The notes under the pieces are model-generated. The model saw only the letters and a program-made list of their open reading frames with translations, searched no databases and was not told the origin of the DNA. Positions 62,305 through 64,000 of a stretch of DNA of 64,000 nt are shown piece by piece. The stretch lies in assembly GCF_903652925.1 (NCBI RefSeq), contig NZ_CAHLAR010000002.1, positions 434,001-498,000 of the forward strand, given 5' to 3'. The position numbers and the translations under genes were made by a program. This DNA is from Achromobacter anxifer (GTDB lineage Bacteria > Pseudomonadota > Gammaproteobacteria > Burkholderiales > Burkholderiaceae_B). How positions within the stretch are numbered: the first letter of the stretch is position 1; every line of letters starts with the position of its first letter.

Positions 62305-62838
62305 TCAGGTCTTGGCCTTGCGGCTACGCAAAAGCTCGTCCAGCACCAGCAGGATGGCGCCGCAGGTGATGCCCACGTCCGCCAGGTTGAAGGCGGGAAA
62401 GTAGGAGTTGTTCCAGTAGAACAGCAGAAAGTCCACCACGTGGCCATAGACCACGCGGTCGATGACGTTGCCGATGGCGCCGCCCAGGATCAGGGTCAGC
62501 GCCAGGCTGAAGCGGGGCTGGCCATGGGTGCGGCGCAGGATGATGGTGATGACCACCGCCGCCACGCAGCCCAGGCCGGTGAACAGCCAGCGCTGCCAGC
62601 CTTCCTCGGACGCCAGGAAGCTGAACGCGGCGCCGCGGTTGTACATCAGCGTGAAGTCGAAGACCGGCAGCACGTTGACGCGTTCGCCGTACTGGAACGA
62701 GGTGTTGAAGTAGATCTTGGTCAGCTGGTCCAGCACGATGATGGCAAGCGCCAGGGCCAGCCAGCCGCCTACGCGCGCCGGCGCGGGGCGGGCGGGGGCG
62801 GCGGCGCCCGTCACTCCGGGTTCGGAGGGGCGGGCCAT
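62305..62838 (-). CDS. lspA: Lipoprotein signal peptidase LspA
   Basis: Aspartyl membrane protease (signal peptidase II), 177 aa, removing signal peptides from prolipoproteins such as the PqiC and EhuB homologues here. The four-helix topology and catalytic aspartates are visible in GNVIDRVVYGHVVDF and FNLADVGI; also VLDQLTK and YNRGAAFSF. A proline/alanine-rich N-terminal tail of about 24 residues is longer than usual. It starts 2 bases after the ileS stop, a common pairing. Confidence 0.96.
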   Translation of the reverse strand: MARPSEPGVTGAAAPARPAPARVGGWLALALAIIVLDQLTKIYFNTSFQYGERVNVLPVFDFTLMYNRGAAFSFLASEEGWQRWLFTGLGCVAAVVITIILRRTHGQPRFSLALTLILGGAIGNVIDRVVYGHVVDFLLFYWNNSYFPAFNLADVGITCGAILLVLDELLRSRKAKT

Positions 62839-62840
62839 GT

Positions 62841-64000
62841 TCAAGCCTTGTCGCGGGCTTCGCCCGAGCCGAACAGGTTGGACACGCAGCGGCCGCAGAT
62901 CTCGGGGTGGTCCGCGTCCTGGCCCACGTCCAGGCGCCAGTGCCAGCAGCGCTCGCACTTCTTGTGCGTGGACGGCGTGACCTCGATGCGGGTTTCACCT
63001 TCGCCGGCGTGCACGGTGGCGCGCGAGACGATCAGCACGAAGCGCAGGTCGTCGCCCAGGCTGGCCAGCAGCTCCTGGTCGGCGCCGTTGGCGTACAGGT
63101 CGACTTCGGCCTGCAGCGACGAGCCGATGTCGCCGGCCGTGCGCACTTCTTCCAGCTTGCGCTGGACTTCGGCGCGGATGGCGCGCAGGCGGGTCCACTT
63201 GGCCGACAGGGCGTCGGCGTCCGCGAACGGCGGCAGCGCGTGGTAGACCTCGGTGAAGATCGTGGTGCGGGCGGCATCGGCCTGGTTCTTCAGCGCGGAA
63301 TTGACCAGTTCCTTCCAGGCTTCTTCAGCGGTGAAGGAAAGGATCGGGGCCATCAGCTTGAGCAGCGTCTGCGTGATGTCCAGCAGGGCCGTCTGGGCCG
63401 AGCGGCGCGCGCGGCTGTCCACCGCCGAGGTGTACAGGCGGTCCTTCAGGATGTCCAGGTAGAACGCGCCCAGGTCTTCCGAGCAGAAGGTCTGCAGGCG
63501 CGACACGGCCGGGTGGAAGTCGTAGCGTTCGTAGTTGGCCTGGACCTCGGCCTGCATCTGGGCCGTCATGGCCAGCGCATAGCGGTCGATCTCGAACAGT
63601 TCGCCGTAGGGCACGGACTGCGTCACCGCGTCGAAGTCGGCCAGGTTGGCCAGCAGGAAGCGCAGCGTGTTGCGGATGCGGCGGTAGCCTTCGACCACGC
63701 GCTTCAGGATCTCGTCGGAGATGGACAGTTCGCCCGAGTAATCGGTGGACGCCACCCACAGACGCAGGATTTCCGCGCCCAGCGAGTCGGACACCTTTTG
63801 CGGGGCGATCACGTTGCCCACCGACTTGCTCATCTTGCGGCCCTGGCCGTCCACCACGAAGCCGTGCGTGAGCAGGGCCTTGTAGGGCGGCTGGCCGTAA
63901 AGCATGCAGCCGGTCAGGAGCGACGAGTGGAACCAGCCGCGGTGCTGGTCCGAGCCTTCCAGGTACAGGTCGGCGGGCCAGGCGAGTTCAGCGCCGTGCG
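62841..64000 (-). CDS. ileS: Isoleucyl-tRNA synthetase, C-terminal part (continues past right edge)
   Basis: The last 385 or so codons of IleS; the 5' part lies beyond base 64000. Visible features are the [18 protein letters not shown] segment of the catalytic domain, the class-I signature KMSKS ([14 protein letters not shown]), the anticodon-binding helical domain and the C-terminal zinc finger (CERCWHW...CGRCVSNLF). It charges tRNA-Ile. The ileS-lspA order with a 2-base gap indicates one operon. Confidence 0.97.
   Translation of the reverse strand, partial: HGAELAWPADLYLEGSDQHRGWFHSSLLTGCMLYGQPPYKALLTHGFVVDGQGRKMSKSVGNVIAPQKVSDSLGAEILRLWVASTDYSGELSISDEILKRVVEGYRRIRNTLRFLLANLADFDAVTQSVPYGELFEIDRYALAMTAQMQAEVQANYERYDFHPAVSRLQTFCSEDLGAFYLDILKDRLYTSAVDSRARRSAQTALLDITQTLLKLMAPILSFTAEEAWKELVNSALKNQADAARTTIFTEVYHALPPFADADALSAKWTRLRAIRAEVQRKLEEVRTAGDIGSSLQAEVDLYANGADQELLASLGDDLRFVLIVSRATVHAGEGETRIEVTPSTHKKCERCWHWRLDVGQDADHPEICGRCVSNLFGSGEARDKA

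Noticed and set aside
1-64000. tRNA, rRNA or integrated prophage
   Set aside because: No cloverleaf-like or rRNA sequence, no integrase, no phage structural genes and no attachment-site duplication were recognised by eye.

Overview
The window looks like chromosomal DNA of a GC-rich betaproteobacterium of the Alcaligenaceae, most like Achromobacter or Bordetella. This is an inference from protein resemblance, the GC-rich coding sequence, and four Bug-type periplasmic binding proteins, a family greatly expanded in that group. I see no rRNA, tRNA, CRISPR array, integrase or transposase. Coding density is high, and most gaps hold recognisable terminators or operators.

Layout, 1-20.7 kb (mostly housekeeping): iron superoxide dismutase (sodB), a chemotaxis receptor, a ClC chloride/proton antiporter and a 3-oxoadipyl-CoA-type thiolase. 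Next come a DUF192 protein and a cold-shock protein on the minus strand. clpS follows, separated from clpA by a giant alpha-2-macroglobulin gene (yfhM-like) and pbpC. The lipid-transport set pqiABC ends this part. 20.7-30.7 kb: trifunctional putA behind GGTTAACC/GGTTGCAACC operator-like palindromes, then a complete branched-chain amino-acid ABC transporter (livJ/K-H-M-G-F). A tandem array of 272-bp units, each with long inverted arms, lies between livF and the convergent next operon.

30.7-48.2 kb (accessory metabolism and transport): a CoA-transferase/enoyl-CoA hydratase/Bug operon with a divergent GntR regulator; an MFS transporter and TetR regulator sharing an 18-bp-arm inverted repeat; a 73-aa protein with its own promoter and terminator; mntH with a Fur-like box; OsmC; an orphan periplasmic binding protein; an ectoine-type transporter ehuBCDA; an Old Yellow Enzyme; and a maleylacetate-reductase/Bug pair with a divergent LysR regulator.

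48.2-59.3 kb: dimeric-type dUTPase, a two-helix membrane protein, a DedA protein, a YdjM-like membrane protein, an amidase/Bug pair with a divergent LysR regulator, then an IclR-controlled operon pepE-DUF1177-aroM-bug. The last is the best candidate here for an undescribed pathway; I suggest acidic dipeptide or amino-acid scavenging. A 20-copy heptanucleotide array and a terminator follow it.

59.3-64 kb: a probable metal-response unit (MerR-type dyad, His-rich zinc-ribbon protein, CDF exporter), then coaBC, lspA and the 3' part of ileS on the minus strand. ileS runs off the right edge.

Recurring theme: four substrate-uptake loci each pair an orphan Bug protein with its own regulator, and three of them also carry catabolic-type enzymes, but no membrane subunits of a tripartite tricarboxylate transporter are present.
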